Shown piece after piece: positions 1 to 7,566 of a stretch of DNA of 41,944 nucleotides (positions are counted from its first letter, which is position 1; each line of letters starts with the position of its first letter). The stretch is from the IMG/VR virus record IMGVR_UViG_3300031576_000133, positions 1 to 41,944 of that record. One strand, given 5' to 3'. The position numbers and the translations under genes were made by a program. The stretch comes from a virus. Under the pieces are notes generated by a model. That model ran no database searches, was not told the origin of the DNA, and saw only the letters and a program-made list of their open reading frames with translations.

Positions 1-246
1 GCATGGCGCGGCGCGGCGCGGCGCGGCGGGGCATGGCGCGGTAACGCCGACAAGGCAAGGCATGGCGCGGCGCGGCGCGGCGGGGCACGGCGGGGCACGG
101 TAACGCCGACAAGGCAAGGCATGGCGCGGCGCGGCGCGGCGGGGCACGGCGGGGCACGGTAACGCCGACAAGGCAAGGCATGGCGAGGCAAGGCCAGGCA
201 CGGTAACGCCGACAAGGCCAGGCACGGCCAGGCAAGGCTGGCAGGC
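1..246. repeat. GC-rich 59-bp tandem repeat array, left end
   Basis: The core GGTAACGCCGACAAGG recurs with its TAACGCC at 42, 101, 160 and 204, giving spacings of 59, 59 and 44 bp. Units 42-100 and 101-159 are identical; the last two are shortened and diverged. Between cores lie runs of GGCGC and GGGGCACGG. The array ends right at the exonuclease start codon (247). It is the same array as at 41739-41944, so on a circle it separates the gene ending at 41770 from the exonuclease gene. No coding capacity is credible: reverse-strand frames give only P/A/R/C-rich peptides. Confidence 0.95.
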
Positions 247-1176
247 ATGGGCATAACAGCCAAACAGCTCGAACGACGCAAGACCCAGCCCTACACGTCG
301 GGCAGCGACTTAGCGGCTGTCTGCGGGTGCGACCCGTTTCGCTCCGCCTACGACGTGTGGTTGGTCCGACGCGGCATGGTGGACGACGCGCGCCTTGAGG
401 TTGCCCACGCACACAACCGGGCGATGCAGATGGGCACGATGTTGGAGCCGGTGATACTGGATTGGGCATCGCAGCGGCTTGGGAAGCTGCTACGCAACCA
501 ACGGCGCGTCAATCGTCCGGCGATGTTGGCGTGCCACCTGGACGCGATCACCGGTCGGACGGAAGGTCGGGACGATCCCGGCGACACCGTCGAGGCCAAG
601 TCCTCCGGCATGACGTGGGCTCTCAGCGAACAGTGGGGCGACACGGACGACGATTACCCGACAGACGAGATCCCCATGCGAATCGTCCCGCAAGCTTACG
701 CGGGGATGATCTGCAACGGGTCCCGGCGATGCTGGGTGCCGACGATCCTCGGCGGGCGTGGGTTCCGCATGTACCTCGTCGAATACCGGAAGTCCGTCGC
801 CGATGAGTTGGTCCGCCGCAATCTCGCGTTCATCGGCGGACACGTCGAGACGCGCATCCCCCCGGAAGATTGCAAGCCTTCGATGGAGTTCGTTCGAGCG
901 CTTCGACGCCAGCCGGAGCAGGTCCGGGAAATACCAGTCGAGATGGTGTCGGCGTGGCGGGACGTGAAGCGCAAGCGCCTCGAACTAGAAAAGGCGGAGG
1001 ACGAAGCCAAGCGAGATATATGGCTTGAGCTTGAGGGATGCGACGGCGGGACGATAGACGGCGAGCTGGTCGTGACGAACAAGATGCAGACGCGGAAGGC
1101 GTACACGGTAGCGGAATCGAGTTTCGCCGTACTCAGGGAAGTGAAACGGCCCACGGGTTGCGGATTTGTTTCCTGA
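247..1176 (+). CDS. YqaJ/lambda-Exo-type 5'-3' exonuclease
   Basis: A 309-aa protein of the YqaJ viral recombinase family, a PD-(D/E)XK nuclease that resects double-stranded DNA ends to make 3' overhangs for the annealase encoded next. The family pattern is visible: an N-terminal helix with GSDLAAVCGCDPF, a conserved glutamate in GTMLEP, then the metal-binding set D99 (HLDAI), E116 and K118 (VEAKSSG). A basic, coiled C-terminal segment follows (about 220-270). recT begins 31 bp downstream, so the two form a recombination cassette. The start ATG at 247 abuts the repeat array, with only a weak GGCAGG upstream. Family assignment is firm; activity is inferred. Confidence 0.9.
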   Translation: MGITAKQLERRKTQPYTSGSDLAAVCGCDPFRSAYDVWLVRRGMVDDARLEVAHAHNRAMQMGTMLEPVILDWASQRLGKLLRNQRRVNRPAMLACHLDAITGRTEGRDDPGDTVEAKSSGMTWALSEQWGDTDDDYPTDEIPMRIVPQAYAGMICNGSRRCWVPTILGGRGFRMYLVEYRKSVADELVRRNLAFIGGHVETRIPPEDCKPSMEFVRALRRQPEQVREIPVEMVSAWRDVKRKRLELEKAEDEAKRDIWLELEGCDGGTIDGELVVTNKMQTRKAYTVAESSFAVLREVKRPTGCGFVS

Positions 1177-1207
1177 CGACCACGGGCTTTGAGAGGCAGC
1201 AAGCAGC

Positions 1208-2218
1208 ATGGCAGCGACAGCAGAACAGTTGGACGCAAGTCCGATCAACCTCGCCAAGCCGGTGGGCAGCAAGGACACACTCATTCAGTTGCTCGAATCG
1301 AGGAAGGCGAGCATTGCAGCGATCCTTCCGCGGCATATGGATGCGGACAGGTTGCTCAAGCTGGCGTTGCTGGCGTTCAGCCGCACGTCGAAGCTCATGC
1401 AATGCACGCAAATTAGCATCCTCTCGGCAATCACGCGCGCTGCCGAGTTAGGCATCGATTTTACCGGAACCCTCGGCGGCGGGTACCTCGTTCCGTACGG
1501 TAGCGAGTGCCAATTCATCATCGGCTACCGTGGCCTCATGGATCTCGCACGGCGACACGGCGACGTTAAGGTTATCGAGGCGCGCGTCGTGCGGACCGGC
1601 GACAAGTTCGACTACGACTATGGCCTTGAGTCGAAGCTCACGCACAAACCGGAACCGTCTTCGTCTGGCAAGCCAACGCACGTTTACGCGATCGCACGTT
1701 ACAAGAGCGGGTTCAGCCAGTTCGAGGTGATGACCATCGCGGAGGTGAACGAGATCCGCAAGCGTTCCAAGGCGGCGAACAATGGACCGTGGACGACCGA
1801 CTACAACGCAATGGCGGTGAAGACGGTCGTTCGCAAGCTCTGCAAGATGCTCCCGCTTTCTCCGGAGTTCGCTCAGGCGGTCCGCGAATCAGACGAGGTG
1901 GAATTCGGACTGGCGGCGAACACCATCGACGTGGAGCCGCTGGGCGGCGGCAACGAACGTCTCGCGAAAACTCTCGGCGTCGGCAACGGGCAGGAACCAG
2001 CCGAAGAGGCAAGCTCCGACCCTGCTGGCGATGCGATCGTTGCCAAGCGGCAGGACATCATCGACCGGTATCGCGCGATGTCACAGGCCGTCCGCGACAT
2101 TTTCCATGGGGCAGTCGGGTTCACGGGCGTGGAGCCGCGCGTGCTGGAAATGACCGACATCGGAGACTTGGACAAGCTGCTCGCCCACGCGGTGAACGTG
2201 GGCAGGAAGCCGCGGTGA
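1208..2218 (+). CDS. recT: RecT-family single-strand annealing protein
   Basis: A 336-aa RecT-family recombinase that coats and anneals single-stranded DNA made by the upstream exonuclease. Family hallmarks are visible: LMQCTQISILSAITRAAELG, then GGGYLVPYG, CQFIIGYRGLMDLARR, and later YNAMAVKTVVRKLCKMLPLS. Residues after about 240 are an acidic, low-complexity linker followed by a short helical tail, consistent with an interaction tail. The ATG at 1208 follows GAGGCAGCAAGC. It is cotranscribed with the exonuclease and probably with the initiator-like gene at 2339. Homologous recombination by such a pair could also drive repeat copy-number change in the neighbouring 59-bp array; that last point is inference. 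Confidence 0.92.
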   Translation: MAATAEQLDASPINLAKPVGSKDTLIQLLESRKASIAAILPRHMDADRLLKLALLAFSRTSKLMQCTQISILSAITRAAELGIDFTGTLGGGYLVPYGSECQFIIGYRGLMDLARRHGDVKVIEARVVRTGDKFDYDYGLESKLTHKPEPSSSGKPTHVYAIARYKSGFSQFEVMTIAEVNEIRKRSKAANNGPWTTDYNAMAVKTVVRKLCKMLPLSPEFAQAVRESDEVEFGLAANTIDVEPLGGGNERLAKTLGVGNGQEPAEEASSDPAGDAIVAKRQDIIDRYRAMSQAVRDIFHGAVGFTGVEPRVLEMTDIGDLDKLLAHAVNVGRKPR

Positions 2219-2338
2219 AATGACACTGTAACCACCCCCGGACGGCGAGGCGCGGGAGAGCCGCGTCAGTGTGCCGAACGCGCCTCCGGGGAACGGTCAA
2301 TAGCGGCTGTGAAAACAGCCTCAAAGAAGGTGGGCGGA

Positions 2339-3382
2339 ATGATCGTCGGGCAGTGGATAGCGATGCGATTAGACCTCTCGGTTGACCCCGCCGTATTGTC
2401 CATCGGCTACACGTTGGCGCGCACAAACAACGAGGTGATCGGCGCGCTCTACAAGGTCTGGGTTTGGGCGAATTCGCAGTCTACAGACGGCACATTTCCG
2501 TGCGTTCCGACGCGTCATGTAGACAAGATTGCCGAGATTGAAGGCTTCGCGCAGGCCATGATTGACGTCGGATGGTTGGCCGATTGTCGAGAAGGCAAAG
2601 GCACGCAAGTCCCCAATTTCAAAAGGTTTAACGGCCAATCAGCCAAGCGCCGAATGCTTAATTCACGCCGTCAAAAGATGTCGCGCGATTGTCATCCAAA
2701 TGTCGCGCTTCCAGCGCGACAAAAGCGCGACAGCAGCGCGACAAAAACGTTACGCCTCTCGCGTAAGAATAAGAATGAGAATAAGAATAAGAAACAGCAG
2801 CAGACCCCCCTACCCCCCGTTCGCTCCGAATCCACGCCGCCAGACACGCCAGGAACGCCGGGGCTTGCTGCTGGAGTTGCACTTCGTGCCGAGGGGATCG
2901 ATCCGCCGACCGACGCGATGCTGTTGGCCGAGTTCCCCGGCCTGACGCCGGAGTTGGTTCGCGAGTGCCTGACCGGGGTGAACGGCGGCCCTGGTCTCCG
3001 AGTCACGGTCCTCCGCGAGAAGCTCCCCGGGCTCATGGCCGCGCGGTCGGCGAACGCCGAGGCTTCCGGCCGGCTTGGCGTCGTGCTCGCCAGGTACCGC
3101 GCGGCGTACGAGGCGGACCCGGCCATCGGTGAGCTCTACGGGCGGCTGGCCGTCTGGGAGCAAACCGATCGGGATCGCGCGGTCGCGGAACGCCTCGCGG
3201 CGGAGATCGGGACCGCCGCTGGCACGGCCATCGCCAAGGCTTGGGTGCGCGGCTCCCGCGTGCCAGGGCGCGAGAATCACGCCGCCTACCGCGCGATGTC
3301 GGTCTCGACCGTGAGAGAGTCACCGAGCAAATACACAGTGTCGCCGGCGAAGCCCGTGCAGTCGGGGGATCGATTGACGTGA
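2339..3382 (+). CDS. Replication-initiator-like protein with internal repeats
   Basis: A 347-aa protein. The N-terminal 100 residues (MIVGQWIAMRLDLSVDP, then LYKVWVWANSQSTDG and WL-FKRFNGQSAKRR) resemble the N-terminal domain of phage replication/DnaT-like proteins, usually followed by a charged linker. Here the linker is RKNKNENKNKKQQQ, encoded by AAGAAT-type repeats at 2764-2804. The coding sequence carries clustered GCGCGAC repeats (2681-2742). The C-terminal half (150-347) is Ala/Arg-rich and helical. The ATG at 2339 is preferred over GTG 2309 because AAGAAGG lies 8 nt upstream. It is the third gene in this genome with a wHTH-like N terminus and internal repeats. Function as an initiator is inference. 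Confidence 0.7.
   Translation: MIVGQWIAMRLDLSVDPAVLSIGYTLARTNNEVIGALYKVWVWANSQSTDGTFPCVPTRHVDKIAEIEGFAQAMIDVGWLADCREGKGTQVPNFKRFNGQSAKRRMLNSRRQKMSRDCHPNVALPARQKRDSSATKTLRLSRKNKNENKNKKQQQTPLPPVRSESTPPDTPGTPGLAAGVALRAEGIDPPTDAMLLAEFPGLTPELVRECLTGVNGGPGLRVTVLREKLPGLMAARSANAEASGRLGVVLARYRAAYEADPAIGELYGRLAVWEQTDRDRAVAERLAAEIGTAAGTAIAKAWVRGSRVPGRENHAAYRAMSVSTVRESPSKYTVSPAKPVQSGDRLT
2681..2747. repeat. GCGCGAC repeat cluster inside the 2339 gene (iteron-like)
   Basis: Three direct copies of GCGCGAC lie at 2714, 2725 and 2736, exactly 11 bp apart. Two inverted cores, TCGCGC, lie at 2681 and 2703. Helical-turn spacing and position just after the DNA-binding-like domain suggest protein-binding sites or an origin inside the gene. 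Whether anything binds here cannot be told from sequence. Confidence 0.55.
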
Positions 3383-3413
3383 TCTACCCGCGCATCACCA
3401 CGCTGGAGTTCGC

Positions 3414-3953
3414 GTGATCCACTTTGAACTCAACATTCAGCCGCAGGCCAAGCAGGCGGACCGGTCGTTCTTCAGCCGGGGCCTTGGCCGGATCATGCAC
3501 TACCAGACGTCTCGCGTACGTCGCCACGCCGACTTGATGGCCGCGCACCTCGAGCGATATCGACCGGCCGAACCGATGACCGGTCCGATTGCGTTGACCG
3601 TGGTGCTGATGTGGAAAGCCACCAAGGACTACCCGGCCGGGTTCCGCGACGGACGTCCAGACTATGACAACTGCGCGAAGCAAACCGCAGACGTTCTGCA
3701 ACGCTGCGGTTTCATTGCGGACGATGCGCAGATTTGCAGGGCGACGATTTGGAAACGAGCCGGCCGTCGGGCTGGTATGGTGATTCGGTTGGAATGTCTG
3801 ACCGAACAGAATTGGGTTGATTGGAAAAAGGAGTTTCGGCATGGCAACGATTGGGTTGATTGCAACGAAGAAAAAGTCAGCGACGGTCAAGCTTCCGAAG
3901 TCCGGAATGAGCAAGTCGAAGAAACAGAAGTCGTCCGACGGTGCGCCGTCTGA
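3414..3953 (+). CDS. rusA: RusA-family Holliday junction resolvase
   Basis: A 179-aa homologue of RusA, the phage endonuclease that cuts Holliday junctions using acidic metal ligands. The family signature is clear: GRPDYDNCAKQTADVLQRCG with D83, D85, N86 and K89, followed by FIADDAQI, which supplies further aspartates. The core ends near residue 140; the last 40 residues are acidic and lie in the stretch overlapped by the next gene (3841), an unusually long 113-bp overlap. Start is GTG 3414 with TGGAG upstream. It completes an Exo-RecT-RusA recombination and resolution set. Confidence 0.9.
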   Translation: MIHFELNIQPQAKQADRSFFSRGLGRIMHYQTSRVRRHADLMAAHLERYRPAEPMTGPIALTVVLMWKATKDYPAGFRDGRPDYDNCAKQTADVLQRCGFIADDAQICRATIWKRAGRRAGMVIRLECLTEQNWVDWKKEFRHGNDWVDCNEEKVSDGQASEVRNEQVEETEVVRRCAV

Positions 3954-4395
3954 CAGCGGCCGTCACTTCGACAACGGCGAATACAATGTGCCGGTGAGGC
4001 TCGGCAGAGTGAGTGTGGACAAAATAAGTTGCAGCGTCGGAATGTCCGTGCCGCGGACTTCGTTTCGGTCGCTCAGGGACGAGGAAACATTCATCGCGGC
4101 AGAACACTCAGCTGTGTTTACCACGGACGACGAACTGTTCGGCAAGGGTTTCAAGTTGCCGCTCAACTTCACGACGGCAAACTTGAGCAAGGGCACGAAG
4201 CGACTCTCGTTCACCGCGTCGTTCAACAGGAAAGCCAACGACATGGAGATTGTCGAGCTTTGCAACTGCGAAGGTTTCCTGAAAGGCAAAGCCGTCGCGG
4301 TGGTCGAAAAGAAGCCGGGCCGTCCCAAGAAATGCGAAACCACACCAGTCGAAGATGTCCCCGGCCAGGGCTCGCTCATGGATGACAAAGCATGA
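3841..4395 (+). CDS. Hypothetical protein (184 aa)
   Basis: Not recognised. It starts at ATG 3841 with a strong AAGGAG 8 nt upstream, inside the 3' end of the rusA-like gene. The first 40 residues are Lys/Ser-rich (KKKSATVKLPKSG). The middle (45-150) looks like a compact beta-rich domain with YNVPVRLGRVSVDKISCSVG and FTASFNRKANDMEIVELCNC. The tail is KKPGRPKK, an AT-hook-like basic patch, then an acidic end. Its stop overlaps the next start as ATGA, so translation is coupled. A DNA-binding accessory role in recombination is possible from context only. Confidence 0.7.
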   Translation: MATIGLIATKKKSATVKLPKSGMSKSKKQKSSDGAPSDSGRHFDNGEYNVPVRLGRVSVDKISCSVGMSVPRTSFRSLRDEETFIAAEHSAVFTTDDELFGKGFKLPLNFTTANLSKGTKRLSFTASFNRKANDMEIVELCNCEGFLKGKAVAVVEKKPGRPKKCETTPVEDVPGQGSLMDDKA

Positions 4396-4526
4396 AAGCC
4401 GTCTGGATGCAAAGTGAACGCAAAAGGGCGATGGCGCTACTCTCGGACGAAAAGCATTTGGTGCCAGGGTTCTCTCGGGCGCGACGAAAAAGGCCGCTTG
4501 GCCGATCCTTGCACCATGAAGTGTAA
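4392..4526 (+). CDS. Small basic protein (44 aa)
   Basis: A short ORF translating to MKAVWMQSERKRAMALLSDE and then a basic tail. Its ATG overlaps the preceding stop as ATGA and its TAA overlaps the next ATG as TAATG, so it sits in a tightly coupled chain 3841 - 4392 - 4526 - 4733. The composition looks like a real protein, unlike the overlapping frame starting at 4414. No function is recognisable. Confidence 0.55.
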   Translation: MKAVWMQSERKRAMALLSDEKHLVPGFSRARRKRPLGRSLHHEV

Positions 4527-4728
4527 TGGCTCGCTGCGCGATTGGCGTCATCATCATGGTAGCGACCAAGGATCGGTTGGACATCTTGCATACGGCGATG
4601 CGCGTACATGTGAACGAACTAACCCTACGGCGTTTTTTTGGTTGTTGTCTTTGTGGAATGACGAGCCCGGACGTAAATTCGCCGAAGTCGTAGAGGCGTT
4701 CAGAACGATTCCGTGCGTGGAGGACTGA
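4526..4728 (+). CDS. Small protein, possible -1 frameshift at T7 (67 aa if shifted)
   Basis: The zero frame starts at ATG 4526, overlapping the previous stop, and reads MARCAIGVIIMVATKDRLD through TLRRFF, then ends after a cysteine-rich tail at TAG 4691-4693 (55 aa). At 4633-4639 a T_TTT_TTT run is phased as a classical -1 slippery heptamer. Shifting there gives WLLSLWNDEPGRKFAEVVEA and ends at 4728, 4 nt before the next gene. The shifted product looks more protein-like than either frame alone. An under-called T in the homopolymer would give the same product, so a sequencing error is an equal alternative. Function unknown. Confidence 0.5.
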
Positions 4729-4732
4729 AAAC

Positions 4733-6079
4733 ATGAACCTATCCGATTGCCTAGCCCTCATCGAATGCCCCGAACCCGGCAAGCTGGTTCGGGACGCGCA
4801 TCCCAACCGGCCCGTCGACGGTTATACGAATTCGCCGTGCTACGACTTGGCAGAAGCGGCTATCCGCCTCATCGCCCCGCTAGTCAACTCCGTCATCGTC
4901 GTCGTGACACCGGCGGATCGGCATTGGCTGGCCGCATTCGCTGATTTGTTCCCCGGCAAGGTAACGCCCGGCCTCAAGGGCAATATTGTAGCGGGGGATA
5001 ATCTAATCAGCCTCGCCAAGTGGCGAACACTGCACACCTCCGCAACGCAAGCGGCAGAATTATGCGGCTCGGATGTCTGCTACGTCGATTTTGAATCGGC
5101 GTTGGCAGCATACTGGGCTGATAGCACGCAATATCTATTGCTCGACGCTGTTTCAGACGCGATCCGGCTGACATTCGGTCAGCCGGGCGTGAAGCTCATG
5201 GCCTACGGCCCGCAGTACATTTATAGCAAGGACGCCGATAGCGGTGCTATCACGAAGGCGTTCGCGGACGGTATGAAACCCGGTGATTCTTTCGCACCGG
5301 GATTTCTAAGCAGCAAGGAGTTCCCTGAGTTAACGCACGATCGATATGTCCATCAATTACTGACTGGACCGCCGTATTACGAGCAATTGCTCGTGTCCAT
5401 GACGGCGATCCGCGGCCGATACGATTGCCACGATCCGGCATCCGTGCTCAAGACTGTGGCTGTTGTCGATTCGCGGTATCTCCACGATACCATTCCAATC
5501 CTGAACCTACCGGCGGCCGATTGTATTGCGGTCGCTAAAGAGATAAACCGGCTGGCGACAGCAGCCACAACAACAACGGAGAAACCGAAAATGATAAAGT
5601 CCAATCGAATCGTCGGACGGTTTGCGGTGAATTTCAAAAAATGTCTCGTGGCCATGCCGTACGTCGGGCCTCCGGCCTATCGGGAAATAGGGCCGGTATT
5701 ATGGGCCAACAAAGATAACGGCGGCGGTGGGCAAACGATATATTTGCGGCAAGTCGGCAACAAGGCAATCTGTCGAGTGATGCTGCCGATAGAGACGGAG
5801 CCGTATTGGATCATTCCGGAGCTTGGCGTCGGCACGCTGTACGGGCCGCACGCATTGGAGGGTACCAACGGATTCGACCTCCAAGCAATGGGTGCGGCAT
5901 TCTCGGACGAAATGCTGCCGCTGACGATCCACAAGCGGAGCATTGCCGAGCCGACGAAAATCGAGACGTCCGAGATGGGAATCTGGCTCGATTACGAGGT
6001 GCCGCTGATGGGCAATGTGATGGAGCCGGAGACGATTTTCGTCGTCAATCTGCATTGCTATCGGGTGTTGGCGTCGTGA
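4733..6079 (+). CDS. Hypothetical protein (448 aa), possible TIM-barrel-like N-terminal domain
   Basis: Not recognised. It starts at ATG 4733 with GGAGG 9 nt upstream. The first 250 residues alternate hydrophobic strands and helices, with SVIVVVTPADRHW, a strand ending VDFE (YVDFESALAAYW) and KLMAYGPQYIY, loosely recalling glycosidase-type barrels. After a Thr-rich hinge (TATTTTEKPK, about 280) comes a separate beta-rich domain (290-448) with TIYLRQVGNKAICRVMLPI. Codon use is more AT-rich than its neighbours, suggesting a cargo gene. It converges on, and overlaps by 22 bp, the leftward gene ending at 6058. No enzymatic claim is justified. Confidence 0.75.
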   Translation: MNLSDCLALIECPEPGKLVRDAHPNRPVDGYTNSPCYDLAEAAIRLIAPLVNSVIVVVTPADRHWLAAFADLFPGKVTPGLKGNIVAGDNLISLAKWRTLHTSATQAAELCGSDVCYVDFESALAAYWADSTQYLLLDAVSDAIRLTFGQPGVKLMAYGPQYIYSKDADSGAITKAFADGMKPGDSFAPGFLSSKEFPELTHDRYVHQLLTGPPYYEQLLVSMTAIRGRYDCHDPASVLKTVAVVDSRYLHDTIPILNLPAADCIAVAKEINRLATAATTTTEKPKMIKSNRIVGRFAVNFKKCLVAMPYVGPPAYREIGPVLWANKDNGGGGQTIYLRQVGNKAICRVMLPIETEPYWIIPELGVGTLYGPHALEGTNGFDLQAMGAAFSDEMLPLTIHKRSIAEPTKIETSEMGIWLDYEVPLMGNVMEPETIFVVNLHCYRVLAS

Positions 6080-6276
6080 ACAGCAAAGAGATTCGTCCGA
6101 AACAAAACCTCGGATCTATAGTCGAAGCTTTTTGCGACGATCACGAGGTAGACGGCCAGAGCCGCCGGCGTGAGGTTGCGGAGTGCCCCAGCCAGGATGG
6201 GCTTCGACGGGAGCCGGCCGAATCCGTCTTTCGCTTTACCGTTGTAGTTTGCTATAATGTCCACTTCGTCAACCAC
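6058..6276 (-). CDS. Short protein, possibly a truncated winged-helix domain (72 aa)
   Basis: Last gene of the leftward cluster. GTG 6276 is chosen because GGGGAG lies 6 nt upstream; longer starts upstream give an unlikely Arg-rich leader. The segment GRLPSKPILAGALRNLTPAA then LAVYLVIVAKSFDY resembles the first helices of the wHTH domains at 7691 and 10627 (compare LTGRSLKVFLVLALH). The expected recognition helix and wing are missing, so it may be a truncated paralogue cut by the join to the 4733 gene. Its 3' end overlaps that gene on the opposite strand. Confidence 0.5.
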   Translation of the reverse strand: MVDEVDIIANYNGKAKDGFGRLPSKPILAGALRNLTPAALAVYLVIVAKSFDYRSEVLFRTNLFAVHDANTR

Positions 6277-6331
6277 TCGCCGCTCCCCGCTGTCCATGCC
6301 TGGTCGCGGGGTTCGGCGTTTACAGACATCA

Positions 6332-6544
6332 TCACGCCATCCGTGACGCCACGAACCGCACAAGCTGTTCCTCGGTGTAAAGCACTTTCCGGCCGATGCG
6401 CACGTGCTCGATCTCGCGGCAGTTCGTCAGCGTCCAAAGGAGCCTCGTGCCGATTCGCAGCTTCGCCGAGGCCTCCCGGGACGTGTACATCGTCGGCAGT
6501 ATGTCCGGGCCGGGATCGATTCGGTTGCGAAGGGCAAGCGTCAT
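6332..6544 (-). CDS. Excisionase/MerR-like HTH protein (70 aa)
   Basis: A small DNA-binding protein of the helix-turn-helix type found in excisionases. The segment MYTSREASAKLRIGTRLLW is the HTH, and REIEHVRIGRKVLYTEEQLV is the wing plus the downstream strand and helix typical of HTH_17 proteins. ATG 6544 is chosen because it overlaps the stop of the upstream HTH gene as ATGA, and because the region upstream in this frame translates to low-quality Arg/Pro-rich sequence. It is probably a transcription regulator or a recombination directionality factor; the integrases in this genome are broken, so a regulatory role is likelier. Confidence 0.75.
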   Translation of the reverse strand: MTLALRNRIDPGPDILPTMYTSREASAKLRIGTRLLWTLTNCREIEHVRIGRKVLYTEEQLVRFVASRMA

Positions 6545-6738
6545 GCCGTCACCGTCGCTTTCGAGGGCGTTGCTTCCGCAAGCGATCGGCGGACGACGTC
6601 GATCGCGAACATCCGCCGACGGCCTGCCATGACGAACGGGATGCGCCCGGCTTCCACCTCGCGCTTGAACCACGCCAGGGGCAGCCCCAACCGCAACGCA
6701 CAAACCTCTTGTGGTACGAATGCCGTTGTTGTGTCCAT
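6541..6738 (-). CDS. Excisionase/MerR-like HTH protein (65 aa)
   Basis: Second tandem HTH_17-like protein: VPQEVCALRLGLPLAWFKRE (HTH) then AGRIPFVMAGRRRMFAIDVV (wing and strand). It overlaps the next gene by 4 bp, so the two are translationally coupled and may form a heteromer. The HTH block is similar in layout to its neighbour but clearly diverged. The 83-bp gap before it (6739-6821) holds a 5-bp inverted repeat, GCCCG/CGGGC, directly upstream of the ATG. Confidence 0.75.
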   Translation of the reverse strand: MDTTTAFVPQEVCALRLGLPLAWFKREVEAGRIPFVMAGRRRMFAIDVVRRSLAEATPSKATVTA

Positions 6739-6821
6739 GCCCGTACTTTCGGGCCGGTTGAACCCCGCGGAAAAGGAATGGTCAGTGTGCTACGAAAATG
6801 GTCCGACTTTGACCCGGAAAT

Positions 6822-7427
6822 CTATTTCTGTCGCCGCCGGTAAAGCGAGTCGAGGTCTGATTTTGACACCCAGTTCTTGCCTTTCATCCGGAGCGGGTAG
6901 GAGATGAGGCGGCCCGCATAAATCGCACGCTTAATCGTCGTAGGACTTGTCTCGTACAAGCCCACTGCAACATTCAAATCGACCAGATCAGGCGGACGGA
7001 TTTTCACGGGTTCGATTGCGAGTTCGTTGGGCATAGCCTCCAGCGACTTGATCCAGCCGAGAAACGGTGCGACTTGTGACGAACCTCGCACCGTCGATCG
7101 GTATCGTCGCATGTATGGAACCTTGTGCCGAACCATCGACCACGTCGGTACCAGGTACCGCCATGCCAAACCGGCCTTGCGTTGAAGATCCAGGGGCCAG
7201 TTCTCCGCAAGTGCGCAGAGGCGTTCAAGTTCGTCAGCTACCTCAACAGCCACCGGGTTTGTCACGTCGATAGCCCGTTGCAGTTTCACCCAGTACGGGT
7301 GAAGCACCTGATTCGAAGCGTCGAGGAAGGGGTTGTCCGGCGGGCCCTTCGCGTCATTGATCCACGTCAACGGTACACGACGGGCAATCGCAAGCAGTCT
7401 GTCGAGTTCTGGCGGGCAGTTCGGCAT
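6822..7427 (-). CDS. Hypothetical regulator-like protein with C-terminal HTH (201 aa)
   Basis: First gene of the leftward cluster. The N-terminal 130 residues are helical with many Trp/Arg (WPLDLQRKAGLAWRYLVPTW) and match no family I know. The C-terminal 55 residues, VDLNVAVGLYETSPTTIKRA then GRLISYPLRMKGKNWVSKSD, look like an HTH followed by a wing, as in excisionase-type proteins. The ATG at 7427 has GGATGG upstream, and that sequence is also one arm of a perfect 9-bp inverted repeat. Being the promoter-proximal gene facing the replication operon, it is the best candidate for a control protein, by position only. Confidence 0.65.
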   Translation of the reverse strand: MPNCPPELDRLLAIARRVPLTWINDAKGPPDNPFLDASNQVLHPYWVKLQRAIDVTNPVAVEVADELERLCALAENWPLDLQRKAGLAWRYLVPTWSMVRHKVPYMRRYRSTVRGSSQVAPFLGWIKSLEAMPNELAIEPVKIRPPDLVDLNVAVGLYETSPTTIKRAIYAGRLISYPLRMKGKNWVSKSDLDSLYRRRQK

Positions 7428-7430
7428 TTT

Positions 7431-7476
7431 GCACCATCCTTAGCGGGCCGCCCGCCCGGCCTCGTGTGGATGGTGC
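7431..7476. promoter_or_regulatory. Perfect 9-bp inverted repeat between the divergent operons
   Basis: GCACCATCC (7431-7439) and GGATGGTGC (7468-7476) are perfect inverted copies with a 28-bp GC-rich spacer that itself contains CGGGCCGCCCG. The right-hand copy in the leftward transcript overlaps the ribosome-binding region of the 7427 gene. It could be an operator pair or a hairpin that occludes initiation. No clear sigma-70 boxes were found in the 7428-7690 region. Confidence 0.45.
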
Positions 7477-7566
7477 CCGACACGAAAACCGGGTGGACGT
7501 TCGACGACCGTCGCCGCCTACCCGCCGCGATTCTACCGCCGACCAAATCGCCAAGACCTGGCCGAC

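Noticed and set aside
2222-2271. ACACTG/CAGTGT arms after recT as a terminator
   Set aside because: The arms are only 6 bp with a loop of nearly 40 bases and no T-run.
4414-4728. 104-codon frame starting GTG 4414
   Set aside because: Its first half is Trp/Cys/His-rich noise; coupled starts at 4392 and 4526 explain the region better, and only its 3' part is plausible, as a frameshift continuation.
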